Position numbers and translations under genes: made by a program. Of a DNA stretch of 64,000 nucleotides, positions 1 to 8,919 are shown piece by piece. The stretch covers positions 1,612,001 to 1,676,000 of the forward strand of contig NZ_CP134876.1 of the NCBI RefSeq assembly GCF_032108445.1, read 5' to 3'. The DNA comes from Micromonospora halotolerans (GTDB lineage Bacteria; Actinomycetota; Actinomycetes; Mycobacteriales; Micromonosporaceae). Position 1 is the first letter of the stretch. Every line of letters begins with the position of its first letter. The notes below the pieces were generated by a model that was given only the letters and a program-made list of their open reading frames with translations, was not told the origin of the DNA and ran no database searches.

Positions 1-425
1 ACCAGGCCCTTGCGGTGCCGGACCAGGTGCCCACCGACCGCCTCGGAGCGGTAGAGCAGCACCACCACCGCGACGCAGAGCGCGGTGAGCACCGCGAAGC
101 CGAGCAGGCCGGGCAGCGGCGGAACACCCGCCCGGGGTACGACCAGCCGCCCCACCGCGAAGACCGTGGTCACCGACAGGATGAGCCCGAACGGCTTCGC
201 CAATACCCGGCCCCGCTTGACGTGCCCGATCAGCAGCAGGAAGCCCAGCGAGCGCAGCATGGCCCAGCCGGTGCGGACCGCGAGCCCGAACTCCTGCTCC
301 GGGGCGTACCAGTAGTTGAGCAGCTCGACCACGACGGTGGCCGCCGCCGTGACGGCGAGCAGGACGGTCAGCGCCCGGACGGCGGACGGCCGCCGGACCT
401 CGACAGGTTCGGCGGCCGTCCTCAT
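1..425 (-). CDS. Membrane protein of unknown function (partial)
   Basis: The reverse strand is open from an ATG at 425 to the window edge, giving the first ~141 residues of a protein whose C-terminus lies outside. The translation begins MRTAAEPVEVRRPS and contains several hydrophobic stretches separated by short charged loops (about residues 17-35, 53-70, 77-95 and 105-125), so it is a polytopic membrane protein. It lies 39 bases downstream of the PEP carboxykinase stop on the same strand and may be co-transcribed with it. I do not recognise a family. Confidence 0.6.
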   Translation of the reverse strand, partial: MRTAAEPVEVRRPSAVRALTVLLAVTAAATVVVELLNYWYAPEQEFGLAVRTGWAMLRSLGFLLLIGHVKRGRVLAKPFGLILSVTTVFAVGRLVVPRAGVPPLPGLLGFAVLTALCVAVVVLLYRSEAVGGHLVRHRKGL

Positions 426-464
426 GGCATCCCGTGTTGCCCGGTGCGGGCTTCCGTCACACCT

Positions 465-2306
465 CTACTTCTGCGGCGCCGCGTCGAGCCGGGCGCGCAG
501 CGCGTCCAGCTCGGCCCAGAGGACACCGGGGAGCTTGTCGCCGAACTTCTCGAACCACTCGGTGACCAGCGGCAGCTCGTTGCGCCACTCCTCCGGGTCG
601 ACCTTGAGGGCGATCCGCACGTCCTCCGGGGTCATGTCCAGGCCGTCGACGTCGAGCGCGTCCTGGGCCGGAACCATGCCGATCGGGGTCTCGACCGCCT
701 CGGCGCGACCCTCCAGGCGCTCGATGACCCACTTGAGCACCCGGGAGTTCTCGCCGAAGCCCGGCCAGAGGAAGTTGCCCTCGGCGTCCTTGCGGAACCA
801 GTTGACGTAGTAGATCTTCGGCAGCTTGGCCTCGTCGCCGTCGGCGCCCTTGCCCATCTCGATCCAGTGCCGGAAGTAGTCGCCGGCGTGGTAGCCGATG
901 AACGGCAGCATGGCCATCGGGTCGCGGCGGACCACGCCGACGGCGCCGGAGGCGGCGGCGGTGGTCTCCGAGGAGAGCGTCGCGCCCATGTAGACGCCGT
1001 GCACCCAGTCGCGGGCCTCGGTGACCAGCGGGACGGTGTCCCGGCGCCGGCCGCCGAACAGGATCGCGTCGATCGGCACGCCGTTCGGGTCGTAGTAGTC
1101 CTCGGCGAGGATCGGGCACTGCGTGATCGGGGTGCAGAATCGGCTGTTCGCGTGCGAGGAGAGGCTGTCGCTCTCCGGCGTCCAGTCGTTGCCCTTCCAG
1201 TCGATCAGGTGCGCGGGCGGCTCACCCATGCCCTCCCACCAGATGTCGCCGTCGTCGGTGAGCGCCACGTTGGTGAAGACGGAGTTGCCGCGGTCCAGCG
1301 TCCGCATGGCGTTGGCGTTGGTCTTCCAGTCGGTGCCCGGCGCGACGCCGAAGAGGCCGTACTCCGGGTTGATCGCGTAGAGCCGGCCGTCCGGGCCGAA
1401 CCGCATCCAGGCGATGTCGTCGCCGATGGTCTCGACCTTCCAGCCCGGGATGGTCGGCTCCAGCATGGCCAGGTTGGTCTTGCCGCAGGCGGACGGGAAG
1501 GCGCCCGCGATGTGGTAGACCCGGCCCTCCGGCGAGGTGATCTTGAGGATCAGCATGTGCTCGGCGAGCCAGCCCTCGTCGCGGCCCATGACGCTGGCGA
1601 TCCGCAGCGAGTAGCACTTCTTGCCGAGCAGCGAGTTGCCGCCGTAGCCGGAGCCGAAGGACCAGATCTCCCGGGTCTCCGGGAAGTGCGAGATGTACTT
1701 GGTGTCGTTGCACGGCCAGGCCACGTCCTGCTGGCCGGGCTCGAGCGGGGCGCCGATCGAGTGCAGCGCGTGCACGAAGTCGGCGTCGTCGCCCATCGCG
1801 TCAAGGATCTTCTGGCCCATCCGGGTCATGATGCGCATCGAGGCGACCACGTACGGGCTGTCGGTGATCTCGACGCCGAACATCGGGCTCTTCGCCTCGA
1901 CCGGGCCCATGCAGAACGGGATGACGTACATGGTGCGCCCGCGCATGCTCCCGCGGTACAGCTCCGTCATCGTCCGCTTCATCTCGGCCGGCGCCATCCA
2001 GTTGTTGGTGGGGCCGGCGTCCGCCTCGTCGACGGAGCAGATGAAGGTGCGCTCCTCGACCCGCGCGACGTCCGTCGGGTCCGTCCGCGCGTAGAACGAG
2101 TTGGGCTTCTTCTCGGGGTTCAGCCGGATCAGGGTGCCCTTGTCGACGAGCTCGTCGGTGAGGCGGCGCCACTCCTCGTCGGACCCGTCCACCCAGACCA
2201 CCCGGTCGGGGGTGGTCAGTTCCGCGACCTCACGTACCCAGGCGAGCAGTTTGGGGTGGGACGTCGGGGCCTGATCGATACCCCGAACAGTAGCCGGAGC
2301 AACCAT
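465..2306 (-). CDS. pckG: Phosphoenolpyruvate carboxykinase (GTP)
   Basis: GTP-dependent PEP carboxykinase converts oxaloacetate plus GTP to phosphoenolpyruvate, CO2 and GDP, the cytosolic entry step of gluconeogenesis and an anaplerotic control point. The 613-residue product has the family's normal length and carries the nucleotide P-loop [12 protein letters not shown] with the family's catalytic Cys. The conserved blocks [20 protein letters not shown] and [14 protein letters not shown] are also present. The ATG at 2306 was preferred to upstream in-frame codons because AAGGAG lies 8 bases before it and the protein then begins [14 protein letters not shown]. The upstream intergenic region is long (about 490 bases), which fits a carbon-source-regulated gene. 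Confidence 0.96.
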   Translation of the reverse strand: MVAPATVRGIDQAPTSHPKLLAWVREVAELTTPDRVVWVDGSDEEWRRLTDELVDKGTLIRLNPEKKPNSFYARTDPTDVARVEERTFICSVDEADAGPTNNWMAPAEMKRTMTELYRGSMRGRTMYVIPFCMGPVEAKSPMFGVEITDSPYVVASMRIMTRMGQKILDAMGDDADFVHALHSIGAPLEPGQQDVAWPCNDTKYISHFPETREIWSFGSGYGGNSLLGKKCYSLRIASVMGRDEGWLAEHMLILKITSPEGRVYHIAGAFPSACGKTNLAMLEPTIPGWKVETIGDDIAWMRFGPDGRLYAINPEYGLFGVAPGTDWKTNANAMRTLDRGNSVFTNVALTDDGDIWWEGMGEPPAHLIDWKGNDWTPESDSLSSHANSRFCTPITQCPILAEDYYDPNGVPIDAILFGGRRRDTVPLVTEARDWVHGVYMGATLSSETTAAASGAVGVVRRDPMAMLPFIGYHAGDYFRHWIEMGKGADGDEAKLPKIYYVNWFRKDAEGNFLWPGFGENSRVLKWVIERLEGRAEAVETPIGMVPAQDALDVDGLDMTPEDVRIALKVDPEEWRNELPLVTEWFEKFGDKLPGVLWAELDALRARLDAAPQK

Positions 2307-2799
2307 GTCACATCTCCTTGTGGTCGACGCTGACCGATGTATGGGATGCACGAGTTCTGGCGAGCCGGTGCGTCGCCTTCGTGGAAACCTGGGATTGGGC
2401 TCAGCGTAAACCGGGCTGCCTCCCCAGTCAGTGGGACTGGTTGTGAAGAACTGCACAAGGTACGGCCACGCTGCGGCATCGCGATCTCTTACCCGCTTTC
2501 GCGCGCAGTTTCACGCAAATCTTGCGGAGAACCTTCGACGGGCCGGTTCGCCGCGGGCTCCGCCGAGACGCCCGACGGGTGGAAGTCGACCACGATGACC
2601 CGAACGACGATTCCGTGATCCGCTCCACAATTCCGCCACTCGTGGTTACGCTGCGCTCACGGATACCGGAAACGGGCGGCGGCCGCCGGAAGGGGCGCGG
2701 GACGCGTCGGGCCGCCCGGGGGCGACCGCGCCGGGGCGGCGGACCGCCGACTCGCCGTTGCGGCCCGTCCCCGCAGCGCGCACCCGGTACTCTCGGCGG
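2307..2799. other. Divergent intergenic region pckG / gtrA-like gene
   Basis: No convincing gene lies in these ~490 bases; open frames on either strand have no family signal. It should hold the divergent promoters of pckG and the downstream GtrA gene. Two visible features are a perfect 6-bp inverted repeat, CCAGTC-AGTGG-GACTGG (2424-2440), and an AT-richer stretch with repeated TTGCG/CGCAA and TTTCGCG motifs around 2497-2527. Either could be a regulator site for pckG, but I cannot name the regulator. Confidence 0.4.
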
Positions 2800-3348
2800 G
2801 TGGCCGCGACGATGACCGGGGACCAACCGGGGGCTCCGCAGACCCGTCGAGGTCTGATCGGGACCCTGATCGACCGCTTCGGTCACCTGGTCCGGGAGAT
2901 GAGCAAGTTCGCCACGGTGGGTGGCTTCGCCTTCCTCGTCGACCTCGCGCTCTTCAACTACCTGGCGAGCGTGCGGCACATGCCGCCGGTGGCGGCCAAG
3001 ACCGTCTCCACCGTGATCGCGGCCACCCTGGCGTTCCTCGGCAACCGGTTCTGGACCTGGCGGCACCGCCAGCGCTCCCACCCGGCCCGGGAGTACGCGC
3101 TGTTCTTCTTCTTCAACGGGGTGGGCCTCGGCATCGCGGTGGGCTGCCTCGCGATCAGCCGCTACGGCCTCGGCGCGGTGTGGCCCGAGGTGTTCCAGAC
3201 CCCGCTGGCCGACAACATCGCCAGCTTCATCGTCGGCACCGGCCTGGGGACGCTGTTCCGGTTCTGGTCGTACCGACGGTTCGTTTTCGTCGAGGCGGGA
3301 AATCCGCCCGTTCCGGCGACGAGCCGCGACCGAGAGTCCGGGGCGTGA
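2800..3348 (+). CDS. GtrA family membrane protein
   Basis: GtrA-like proteins are small four-helix membrane proteins thought to move polyprenyl-linked sugars across the membrane or assist cell-surface glycosylation. The ~182-residue product has the family signature KFATVGGFAFLVDLALFNYL near residue 35, the FLGNRFWTWRHR block near residue 85 and the closing LFRFWSYRRFVF. GTG 2800 was chosen over ATG 2812 because TACTCT (2788-2793) lies exactly 6 bases before it, a leaderless -10 arrangement repeated in this genome. A second GtrA gene follows in tandem, 63 bases downstream. The partner glycosyltransferase is not in the window. Confidence 0.87.
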   Translation: MAATMTGDQPGAPQTRRGLIGTLIDRFGHLVREMSKFATVGGFAFLVDLALFNYLASVRHMPPVAAKTVSTVIAATLAFLGNRFWTWRHRQRSHPAREYALFFFFNGVGLGIAVGCLAISRYGLGAVWPEVFQTPLADNIASFIVGTGLGTLFRFWSYRRFVFVEAGNPPVPATSRDRESGA

Positions 3349-3411
3349 CCCACCGCCCATCCCGTCCTGCCGGGCCCAGCCGGCCCTGCCCACTGCCCTA
3401 AGGTGTTCCGC

Positions 3412-4116
3412 ATGCCTCTTGTCCGTCTGCTGCCCGAGCGCTGGCAGAAGTTCATCCACGAGGCGCTCAAATTCGGCATCGTCGGCGGCATCAACACCGT
3501 CATCAATTACGCGGTGTTCAATGCGCTGGCACTCACGGTTTTCCGCAACGGCCAGCTGAAGGCGACCGTCATCGCGACCATCGTCGCGACGATCACGTCA
3601 TATCTGATGAACCGGCACTGGACGTACCGGGATCGGCCGAAATCGGCGCTTCGCCGCGAATACGTCCTGTTCTTCCTCTTCAACGGGGCCGGTCTCGTCA
3701 TCGAGCTGGGCATCCTGGCGCTGGCCAAGTACGGCCTCGGCGTGCACAGCCTGCTCGCGTTGAACGTGGCGAAGACCGGCGGCGTCCTGCTGGCCACCCT
3801 GTTCCGCTTCTGGTCCTACCGGACGTTCGTGTTCCAGCCGGTGCCCAAGCACGCCGACGAGACCTGGCACGCCATCCCGCGCGACGAGTGGGACACCATG
3901 GCGGAGATGGACCCGGTGGCCGAGCTTGCCGAGTCGGTCAGCGAGCTGGAGGAGACCGAGCGGCCGCTCGGCGAGCGCCCCGTGGGCGACTACCCGCCAC
4001 AGCAGGTCCGCCCGGCACCGGCCGACGCCGGCCTGGGCCGCGCCCTCGGCGCCGACCTGGACGCGGAGCTGGCCGCCGAACTCCAGCCCACCCCGCGCCG
4101 GGCCCCGCGCCGCTGA
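3412..4116 (+). CDS. GtrA family membrane protein with acidic C-terminal tail
   Basis: This is a paralogue of the preceding gene: the same four-helix core (FGIVGGINTVINYAVF near residue 22, LMNRHWTYRD near 65, LFRFWSYRTFVFQ near 130). The 234-residue protein adds a ~95-residue C-terminal tail, rich in Glu, Ala and Pro and probably disordered in the cytoplasm, that the first copy lacks. ATG 3412 is favoured over ATG 3403 because TAAGGT (3399-3404) sits 7 bases upstream as a leaderless -10. Rv3277, beside the mycobacterial birA-accD5 block, is as I recall also GtrA-like, so this position is conserved. Confidence 0.87.
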   Translation: MPLVRLLPERWQKFIHEALKFGIVGGINTVINYAVFNALALTVFRNGQLKATVIATIVATITSYLMNRHWTYRDRPKSALRREYVLFFLFNGAGLVIELGILALAKYGLGVHSLLALNVAKTGGVLLATLFRFWSYRTFVFQPVPKHADETWHAIPRDEWDTMAEMDPVAELAESVSELEETERPLGERPVGDYPPQQVRPAPADAGLGRALGADLDAELAAELQPTPRRAPRR

Positions 4117-4126
4117 CTCCGACCCG

Positions 4127-4161
4127 GCGTTCCGGCGCCCGCTCAGCGGGCGCCGGAACGC
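4127..4161. terminator. Bidirectional terminator hairpin
   Basis: A perfect 16-bp stem (GCGTTCCGGCGCCCGC with its exact complement) closes on a 3-base loop between the converging GtrA gene and the PH-domain gene. There is no T-run, as is common in high-GC actinobacteria. Because the stem is symmetrical it can serve both strands. Confidence 0.85.
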
Positions 4162-4168
4162 GCCGGGG

Positions 4169-4741
4169 TCAGGCGGAGGGGTCACGAAGCGGCTTGCCCT
4201 CGGTCATGTCGGCCAGGATCTCGCGCATCTCGCCGTCGCCCAGGCTGTGCCGGTCGTGGTGGGCCTCGACCAGCTCGTAGAGCCTGGTCTGGACCTTGTC
4301 GACGTGCGGCACGTCGGTGAGCACCGACTGGCCGCGCTCACCGGCGGACTCGATGGTCAGCGTGCCGCAGCCGAGCATCCGCTCCACGAACTTCTGGTGC
4401 ATGGCGTGGTCGTTGATCCGGGTCAGCGGCAGGTCCCGCCGGTTGCGGGAGAACACCCCCTCCTGGAGCAGCACCCGCTCGTTGGTGAACAGGTAGTGGG
4501 TGGTGCGCCAGATCAGGAACGGCCACAGCCCCAGCCAGAACACCAGCACCAGGCCGAGCGCGGCGATCACGTAGAGCGCGATGGTGCCGCCGTCGCCGTC
4601 GGGCAGGAGGACCCAGCCCGCGACCACCGCCGCGACGGCGAGCACCAGCACCAGGATCGGCCGGATCAGGGCCTTCCAGTGCGGGTGGAGATGCAGCACG
4701 ACGTGCTCGTCCTCGGTGAGCACGTCTTCGGGGAACGCCAC
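4169..4741 (-). CDS. PH domain-containing membrane protein
   Basis: The 190-residue product has an N-terminal acidic segment (FPEDVLTEDEHVVLHLHPHW), two adjacent transmembrane helices (about residues 28-72), and a bacterial pleckstrin-homology domain (bPH2/YdbS type) around WRTTHYLFTNERVLLQEGVFSRNRRDLPL. Such proteins are membrane-anchored and of unknown function; an orthologue (Rv3278c) sits beside birA in mycobacteria, as I recall. GTG 4741 is chosen because GGAGG lies 5-9 bases upstream; the longer in-frame ATG at 4792 would add 17 residues without family character. Confidence 0.85.
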   Translation of the reverse strand: MAFPEDVLTEDEHVVLHLHPHWKALIRPILVLVLAVAAVVAGWVLLPDGDGGTIALYVIAALGLVLVFWLGLWPFLIWRTTHYLFTNERVLLQEGVFSRNRRDLPLTRINDHAMHQKFVERMLGCGTLTIESAGERGQSVLTDVPHVDKVQTRLYELVEAHHDRHSLGDGEMREILADMTEGKPLRDPSA

Positions 4742-4817
4742 GGGAACCTCCTCGGCAGAACAGGACGCGCTGACCGTAACCGGTCGGCGCACGTCCCCGG
4801 ATCAGCCGCGCGGCGGG

Positions 4818-4871
4818 TGTTAGGAGGGGGCCCCTGCTATACCGCAAGCGTTAACAGGGGGCCCTTCCTTT
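4818..4871. repeat. Intergenic GGGGCCC/GCGTTAA palindromic repeat, copy 1
   Basis: A partly palindromic element: TTAGGAGGGGGCCCCTG, a spacer CTATACCGCAAGCG, then TTAACAGGGGGCCCTTCCT. It ends against the birA stop codon and can fold into a G/C-rich stem, so it may act as birA's terminator. The same modules (CAAGC/GCGTTAA, AGGGGCCC, CCTTCCTTT) recur at 48650-48731, which marks it as a dispersed repeat family and not a one-off hairpin. Confidence 0.75.
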
Positions 4872-5746
4872 CAGCGCAGGTGCAGCACGTCGCCGGCGGC
4901 CAGGCGGAGCTCCCCCTCCGGGCCGGTGACCAGCAGCTGCCCGTCCGGGTCCACGCCCGTGGCGGTGCCGCGCACCTCCCGGCCGTCTGGGAGCAGCACC
5001 CGGACCTCCCGGCCGACCGTGGCGCAGCCCGCCAGGTACGCGTCCCGCAGGCCGCTGGCGACCGCGTCGCCCCCGGCGTCGCGCCAGCGCTCGTACCAGT
5101 CGGCGAGCGAGCGCAGCAGGGCGCGCAGCAGCGGGTCCCGGTCGGTGGCGGCGGCACCGGCGAGCTGGAGCGAGGTGGCCGGCAGCCCGGTCGGGTTCTC
5201 CGGCAGCTCGTCGGCGCGCAGGGTCACGTTGAGGCCGATGCCCACCACAATGGCGGGCGGCTGGTCCGGCCCCGCGCCGGGCACCGCCTCGGCGAGCACC
5301 CCCGCGCACTTCGCGCTGTCCAGCAGCAGGTCGTTCGGCCACTTGAGCCGGGCGTCGAGCTCGGCCAGCAGGGCCACCGCCTCGACCAGCGCGACGCCGG
5401 CCAGCAGCGGCAGCCAGCCGTACCCCTGCGGTGGCACGGGCGACCAGCCGCGCTCCGCGACGGCCTCACCGGGCCGGAGCAGGACGCTGGTCGCGATGCC
5501 GGCGCGCGGCGGCGACTGCCACACGCGGCCGCGCCGGCCCCGGCCGGCGGTCTGCCGCTCGGCGACCACCACGAGGCCCTCCGGTTCGCCGGCCCGGGCG
5601 GCCTCGGCCACGTCGGCGTTGGTCGAGCCGGTCTCGGCGCGCAGCTCCAGCCGGCGCCAGGGCCCGTTCGGGGCGACCAGCGCGCGTTGCAGCCGGGCCG
5701 CGGACAGCGGCGGGCGGTCCAGATCGGTGTACGGCGAGCCGGGCAT
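4871..5746 (-). CDS. birA: Biotin--[acyl-CoA carboxylase] ligase
   Basis: This enzyme activates biotin with ATP to biotinyl-AMP and transfers it to the BCCP lysine of the acyl-CoA carboxylase alpha subunit, encoded here at 22791. The 291-residue protein lacks an N-terminal DNA-binding HTH, so it is a group I, non-repressor ligase. The catalytic core is visible as ELRAETGSTNADV (residue ~35), the biotin/ATP loop TAGRGRRGRVWQSPP (~65), and LKWPNDLLL (~140). A C-terminal SH3-like cap ends at residue 291. TAGGCT (5753-5758, reverse strand) lies 6 bases before the ATG, so the transcript is probably leaderless. It is divergent from the beta-subunit gene. Confidence 0.95.
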   Translation of the reverse strand: MPGSPYTDLDRPPLSAARLQRALVAPNGPWRRLELRAETGSTNADVAEAARAGEPEGLVVVAERQTAGRGRRGRVWQSPPRAGIATSVLLRPGEAVAERGWSPVPPQGYGWLPLLAGVALVEAVALLAELDARLKWPNDLLLDSAKCAGVLAEAVPGAGPDQPPAIVVGIGLNVTLRADELPENPTGLPATSLQLAGAAATDRDPLLRALLRSLADWYERWRDAGGDAVASGLRDAYLAGCATVGREVRVLLPDGREVRGTATGVDPDGQLLVTGPEGELRLAAGDVLHLR

Positions 5747-5752
5747 CCCGCC

Positions 5753-5836
5753 AGCCTACGGCCCGCGCGCCGGCCGGTCGTCCGGAAGCGGTGAGGCGCA
5801 CTGCACAGCGTCACCCACCTGAACCATCGTTATATT
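5753..5836. promoter_or_regulatory. Divergent birA / accD promoters
   Basis: The ~96-base gap holds two -10 hexamers facing outward: TAGGCT on the reverse strand (5753-5758), 6 bases before the birA ATG, and TATATT on the forward strand (5831-5836), 6 bases before the accD GTG. Neither start has a Shine-Dalgarno sequence, so both messages are predicted to be leaderless. Confidence 0.6.
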
Positions 5837-5842
5837 CCCTGG

Positions 5843-7426
5843 GTGACTACCGAGACCGGGATCAACATCCACACGACCGCCGGCAAGCTGGCGGACCTGG
5901 AGCGACGGCTCGACGAGGCGGTGCACGCCGGGTCGGCGCGCGCGGTCGAGAAGCAGCACGCGCGGGGCAAGAAGACCGCTCGGGAGCGGATCGAGATGCT
6001 CCTCGACGAGGGCTCCTTCGTCGAGATGGACGAATTCGCCCGGCACCGCTCGACCAACTTCGGGCTGGAGAAGACCCGCCCGTACGGGGACGGGGTGGTG
6101 ACCGGCTACGGCACGGTGGACGGCCGGCAGGTCTGCGTCTTCGCGCAGGACTTCACCGTCTTCGGCGGCTCCCTGGGCGAGGTCTTCGGCGAGAAGATCG
6201 TCAAGCTCATGGACCTCGCCATGAAGATCGGCTGCCCGGTCGTCGGCATCAACGACTCGGGCGGCGCGCGGATCCAGGAGGGCGTCGCCTCGCTCGGCCT
6301 CTACGGCGAGATCTTCTTCCGCAACGTGCGGGCCAGCGGCGTCATCCCGCAGATCTCGCTGATCATGGGCCCGTGCGCGGGTGGCGCGGTCTACTCCCCG
6401 GCGGTCACCGACTTCACCGTGATGGTCGACCAGACCTCGCACATGTTCATCACCGGCCCCGACGTCATCAAGACGGTCACCGGCGAGGACGTGGGCATGG
6501 AGGAGCTGGGCGGCGCCCGCACCCACAACGCGCGCAGCGGCAACGCGCACTACCTCGGCACCGACGAGGAGGACGCAATCGAGTACGTCAAGGCGCTGCT
6601 GTCGTACCTGCCGTCGAACAACCTGGACGAGCCGCCGGTCTTCGACGCGCCGGCGATCCTCGACGTGACCGACGAGGACCGGGAGCTGGACACGCTGATC
6701 CCGGACTCGGCCAACCAGCCGTACGACATGCACCGGGTCATCGAGCACGTCCTCGACGACGGCGAGTTCCTGGAGGTCCAGCCGCTCTACGCGCAGAACA
6801 TCGTGGTCGGCTTCGGCCGGGTCGAGGGGCGCCCGGTCGGCGTGGTGGCCAACCAGCCGATGCAGTTCGCCGGCACCCTGGACATCGCCGCCTCGGAGAA
6901 GGCGGCCCGGTTCGTGCGCACCTGCGACGCGTTCAACGTCCCGGTGCTGACCTTCGTGGACGTTCCCGGCTTCCTCCCCGGCACCGGGCAGGAGTGGGAC
7001 GGCATCATCCGGCGCGGCGCGAAGCTCATCTACGCGTACGCCGAGGCCACCGTCCCGAAGGTCACCGTCATCACCCGCAAGGCGTACGGCGGCGCGTACG
7101 ACGTCATGGGCTCCAAGCACCTGGGTGCGGACCTGAACTTCGCCTGGCCGACCGCGCAGATCGCGGTGATGGGCGCGCAGGGCGCGGTGAACATCCTCTA
7201 CCGCTCGGACCTGGCCAACGCCGAGGACCCGGCCGCCGTCCGGGCCGAGAAGATCGCCGAGTACGAGGACACCCTGGCCAACCCGTACATCGCCGCCGAG
7301 CGCGGGTACGTCGACGGGGTGATCCCGCCGCACGAGACGCGTACCCAGATCGTGCGGGCGCTGCGGGTGCTGCGCACGAAGCGTGAGACGCTGCCGCCGA
7401 AGAAGCACGGCAACATCCCGCTCTGA
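5843..7426 (+). CDS. accD: Acyl-CoA (propionyl-CoA) carboxylase beta subunit
   Basis: The 527-residue carboxyltransferase transfers CO2 from carboxybiotin to acetyl- or propionyl-CoA, supplying malonyl- or methylmalonyl-CoA for fatty-acid and polyketide synthesis. Two crotonase-like halves are present. The oxyanion-forming glycine motifs show as [14 protein letters not shown] and [13 protein letters not shown] in the first half. The second half carries [19 protein letters not shown] and [18 protein letters not shown], and the product ends KKHGNIPL as in AccD5/PccB. It sits next to birA as in mycobacterial accD5. The epsilon (14213) and alpha (22791) subunit genes lie 7 and 15 kb away. Confidence 0.95.
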   Translation: MTTETGINIHTTAGKLADLERRLDEAVHAGSARAVEKQHARGKKTARERIEMLLDEGSFVEMDEFARHRSTNFGLEKTRPYGDGVVTGYGTVDGRQVCVFAQDFTVFGGSLGEVFGEKIVKLMDLAMKIGCPVVGINDSGGARIQEGVASLGLYGEIFFRNVRASGVIPQISLIMGPCAGGAVYSPAVTDFTVMVDQTSHMFITGPDVIKTVTGEDVGMEELGGARTHNARSGNAHYLGTDEEDAIEYVKALLSYLPSNNLDEPPVFDAPAILDVTDEDRELDTLIPDSANQPYDMHRVIEHVLDDGEFLEVQPLYAQNIVVGFGRVEGRPVGVVANQPMQFAGTLDIAASEKAARFVRTCDAFNVPVLTFVDVPGFLPGTGQEWDGIIRRGAKLIYAYAEATVPKVTVITRKAYGGAYDVMGSKHLGADLNFAWPTAQIAVMGAQGAVNILYRSDLANAEDPAAVRAEKIAEYEDTLANPYIAAERGYVDGVIPPHETRTQIVRALRVLRTKRETLPPKKHGNIPL

Positions 7427-7440
7427 CGCGGACGCCACGG

Positions 7441-7473
7441 CGGCCCCCCACCTCGTCAACCGGTGGGGGGCCG
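7441..7473. terminator. Terminator between accD and the anti-sigma-like gene
   Basis: A 12-bp stem, CGGCCCCCCACC pairing with GGTGGGGGGCCG, closes on a 9-base loop between two convergent genes. It can act in both directions. Confidence 0.85.
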
Positions 7474-7478
7474 TCGCG

Positions 7479-8363
7479 TCAGCAGCGCGGGTGGGCGGCG
7501 GAACACATCCGGCCGGCCGCCACCACGGCCAGTTTCCGCAGGTCGGCCTCGGTGCCGTCCCGGCCGACCTGGATCACGCTGACGAGGTCGCCGACCCGGA
7601 GCACCACCCGGCTGTTCGGCTTGCTCAGATCGCCCAACGGCTTCCCGGTGTCCAGGTTGCGGGCCGGGCCGACCGTGTGTCGCAGCAGCACCGAGTCGTC
7701 CCCGGCGAAGTCGTGGTCGACCTCCTGCCAGGACTGGACGACCTGGGCGTTGACCGTCTTTCCCTGCCACTGGGTGGGGCCGCTGAACTGCCACCGGCGG
7801 CACGGCGCGAGCAGCTCGCCCATCCCGGCGAAGACCCGGTCGGCCACGTCCGGCGCGACCCGGTAGACGTCCTGCATGGCCAGCACCTGGTCCGGCCGCT
7901 GCTCGTCGGCCGCCGGACGTTCGCGCAGGATGGTCACCGAGCGGGAGTATCGGGACTCCGCCCACTCCGTCGACAGGCTCTGGTGCTTCCGGCAGTACAG
8001 CAGCAGGTCGTCGAGCCGGATGTCCTCGCGGACGCCGGCCTCGGTCAACGGGACCCCGGTCCTCGTCCGCAGGTCCGCCGGCGCCAGCAGCACCTCCGCG
8101 GGCACCTCGGTGGCGGTCCAGGCGGTCGCGGTGGGCCGCGCCGACGCCGGCGCGGCGGCCGGCGGCGCGGCGTGCGGAGCGGCCCGCCCGGCCTCCACCA
8201 GCGCGGTCCCCGAGGCGACCGCCAGCACGGCGAGCGCCGCCGCCAGCGCCGTGCGCCGGCTGCGGCGTCGGGCTCGCGCCCGCAGCTCCGCCGGCTCCGG
8301 CCAGCGGACGGCGTGCAGCTCCCGCTGCATGAGCTCGACGAAGGTCGGGTCATCGTCACGCAT
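7479..8363 (-). CDS. Putative anti-sigma factor-like membrane protein
   Basis: The 294-residue protein has a ~35-residue basic cytoplasmic head (MRDDDPTFVELMQRELHAV...RARARRRSRR), one transmembrane helix (about residues 38-58), an Ala/Pro-rich linker and a ~200-residue extracytoplasmic domain. Its start overlaps the ECF sigma gene's end by 8 bases, so the two are translationally coupled. Membrane topology plus coupling to an ECF factor suggests it restrains that factor, but there is no zinc-finger anti-sigma (HxxxCxxC) motif. The role is therefore inferred from context only. Confidence 0.65.
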   Translation of the reverse strand: MRDDDPTFVELMQRELHAVRWPEPAELRARARRRSRRTALAAALAVLAVASGTALVEAGRAAPHAAPPAAAPASARPTATAWTATEVPAEVLLAPADLRTRTGVPLTEAGVREDIRLDDLLLYCRKHQSLSTEWAESRYSRSVTILRERPAADEQRPDQVLAMQDVYRVAPDVADRVFAGMGELLAPCRRWQFSGPTQWQGKTVNAQVVQSWQEVDHDFAGDDSVLLRHTVGPARNLDTGKPLGDLSKPNSRVVLRVGDLVSVIQVGRDGTEADLRKLAVVAAGRMCSAAHPRC

Positions 8364-8856
8364 CGGCGGCCTCCTCCAGATCCACGACAGCCAGCAGCCC
8401 GGCGAGGGCGGCCCGCCCCCGGGAGAGCCGCGCCTTCACCGTGCCGACCGGCGCCTCGGTCTCCCGGGCCACCTCGGCCACCGGCATGCCGCACAGGTAG
8501 TAGAGCGCGATGGCGATGCGCTGCTCCTCGGGGAGCCGGCGCAGCGCGGCCACCACCTCGACCGTGTCGGTGCTCGGCCCCGGGATGCTCTCCTCCGCAC
8601 CGTGCCGCAGGTAGGCCCGAGCCCGGCTGCGCAGGCTGCGCCAGCGGCTCACCGCGATCCGGCTGGCCACCACCCGCACCCACGCCTCCGGGTCGTCGTA
8701 CCCGCGCACGGTCGACCAGCGCTGCCAGGCCCGGATGTACGCCTCCTGCACGGCGTCCTGGGCCTCGGCGAGGTTGCCGGTGAGCACGTAGACGAAGCCG
8801 AGCAGCCGTTGTCGGCTGCCCCGGTAGAACTCGTCGAACCCGTCGACGTCCGGCAC
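8356..8856 (-). CDS. ECF RNA polymerase sigma factor (SigE family)
   Basis: The 166-residue protein has only regions sigma-2 and sigma-4. Region 2 includes FVYVLTGNLAEAQDAVQEAYIRAWQRW (residues ~19-45), for -10 recognition and core binding. Region 4 is LRRLPEEQRIAIALYYLCGMPVAEVARETEAPVGTVKARLSRG (~106-150), an HTH for the -35 element. It therefore directs core polymerase to a specialised regulon, probably under control of the membrane protein encoded by the next gene of the operon. Micromonosporaceae carry many factors of this SigE-like type, so the stimulus cannot be assigned. Confidence 0.9.
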   Translation of the reverse strand: MPDVDGFDEFYRGSRQRLLGFVYVLTGNLAEAQDAVQEAYIRAWQRWSTVRGYDDPEAWVRVVASRIAVSRWRSLRSRARAYLRHGAEESIPGPSTDTVEVVAALRRLPEEQRIAIALYYLCGMPVAEVARETEAPVGTVKARLSRGRAALAGLLAVVDLEEAADA

Positions 8857-8919
8857 CCTGCTACCTCCCCCGTGGCGGTCGCAGGGGAGACGCCTGGCAC
8901 CCGGGCCGCGGTTGCCCGG

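Noticed and set aside
15..2333. 772-residue forward-strand open frame opposite pckG
   Set aside because: It is the antisense shadow of PEP carboxykinase in high-GC DNA; the product is Arg/Val/Gly-rich low complexity without family motifs, while the reverse strand encodes a complete enzyme.
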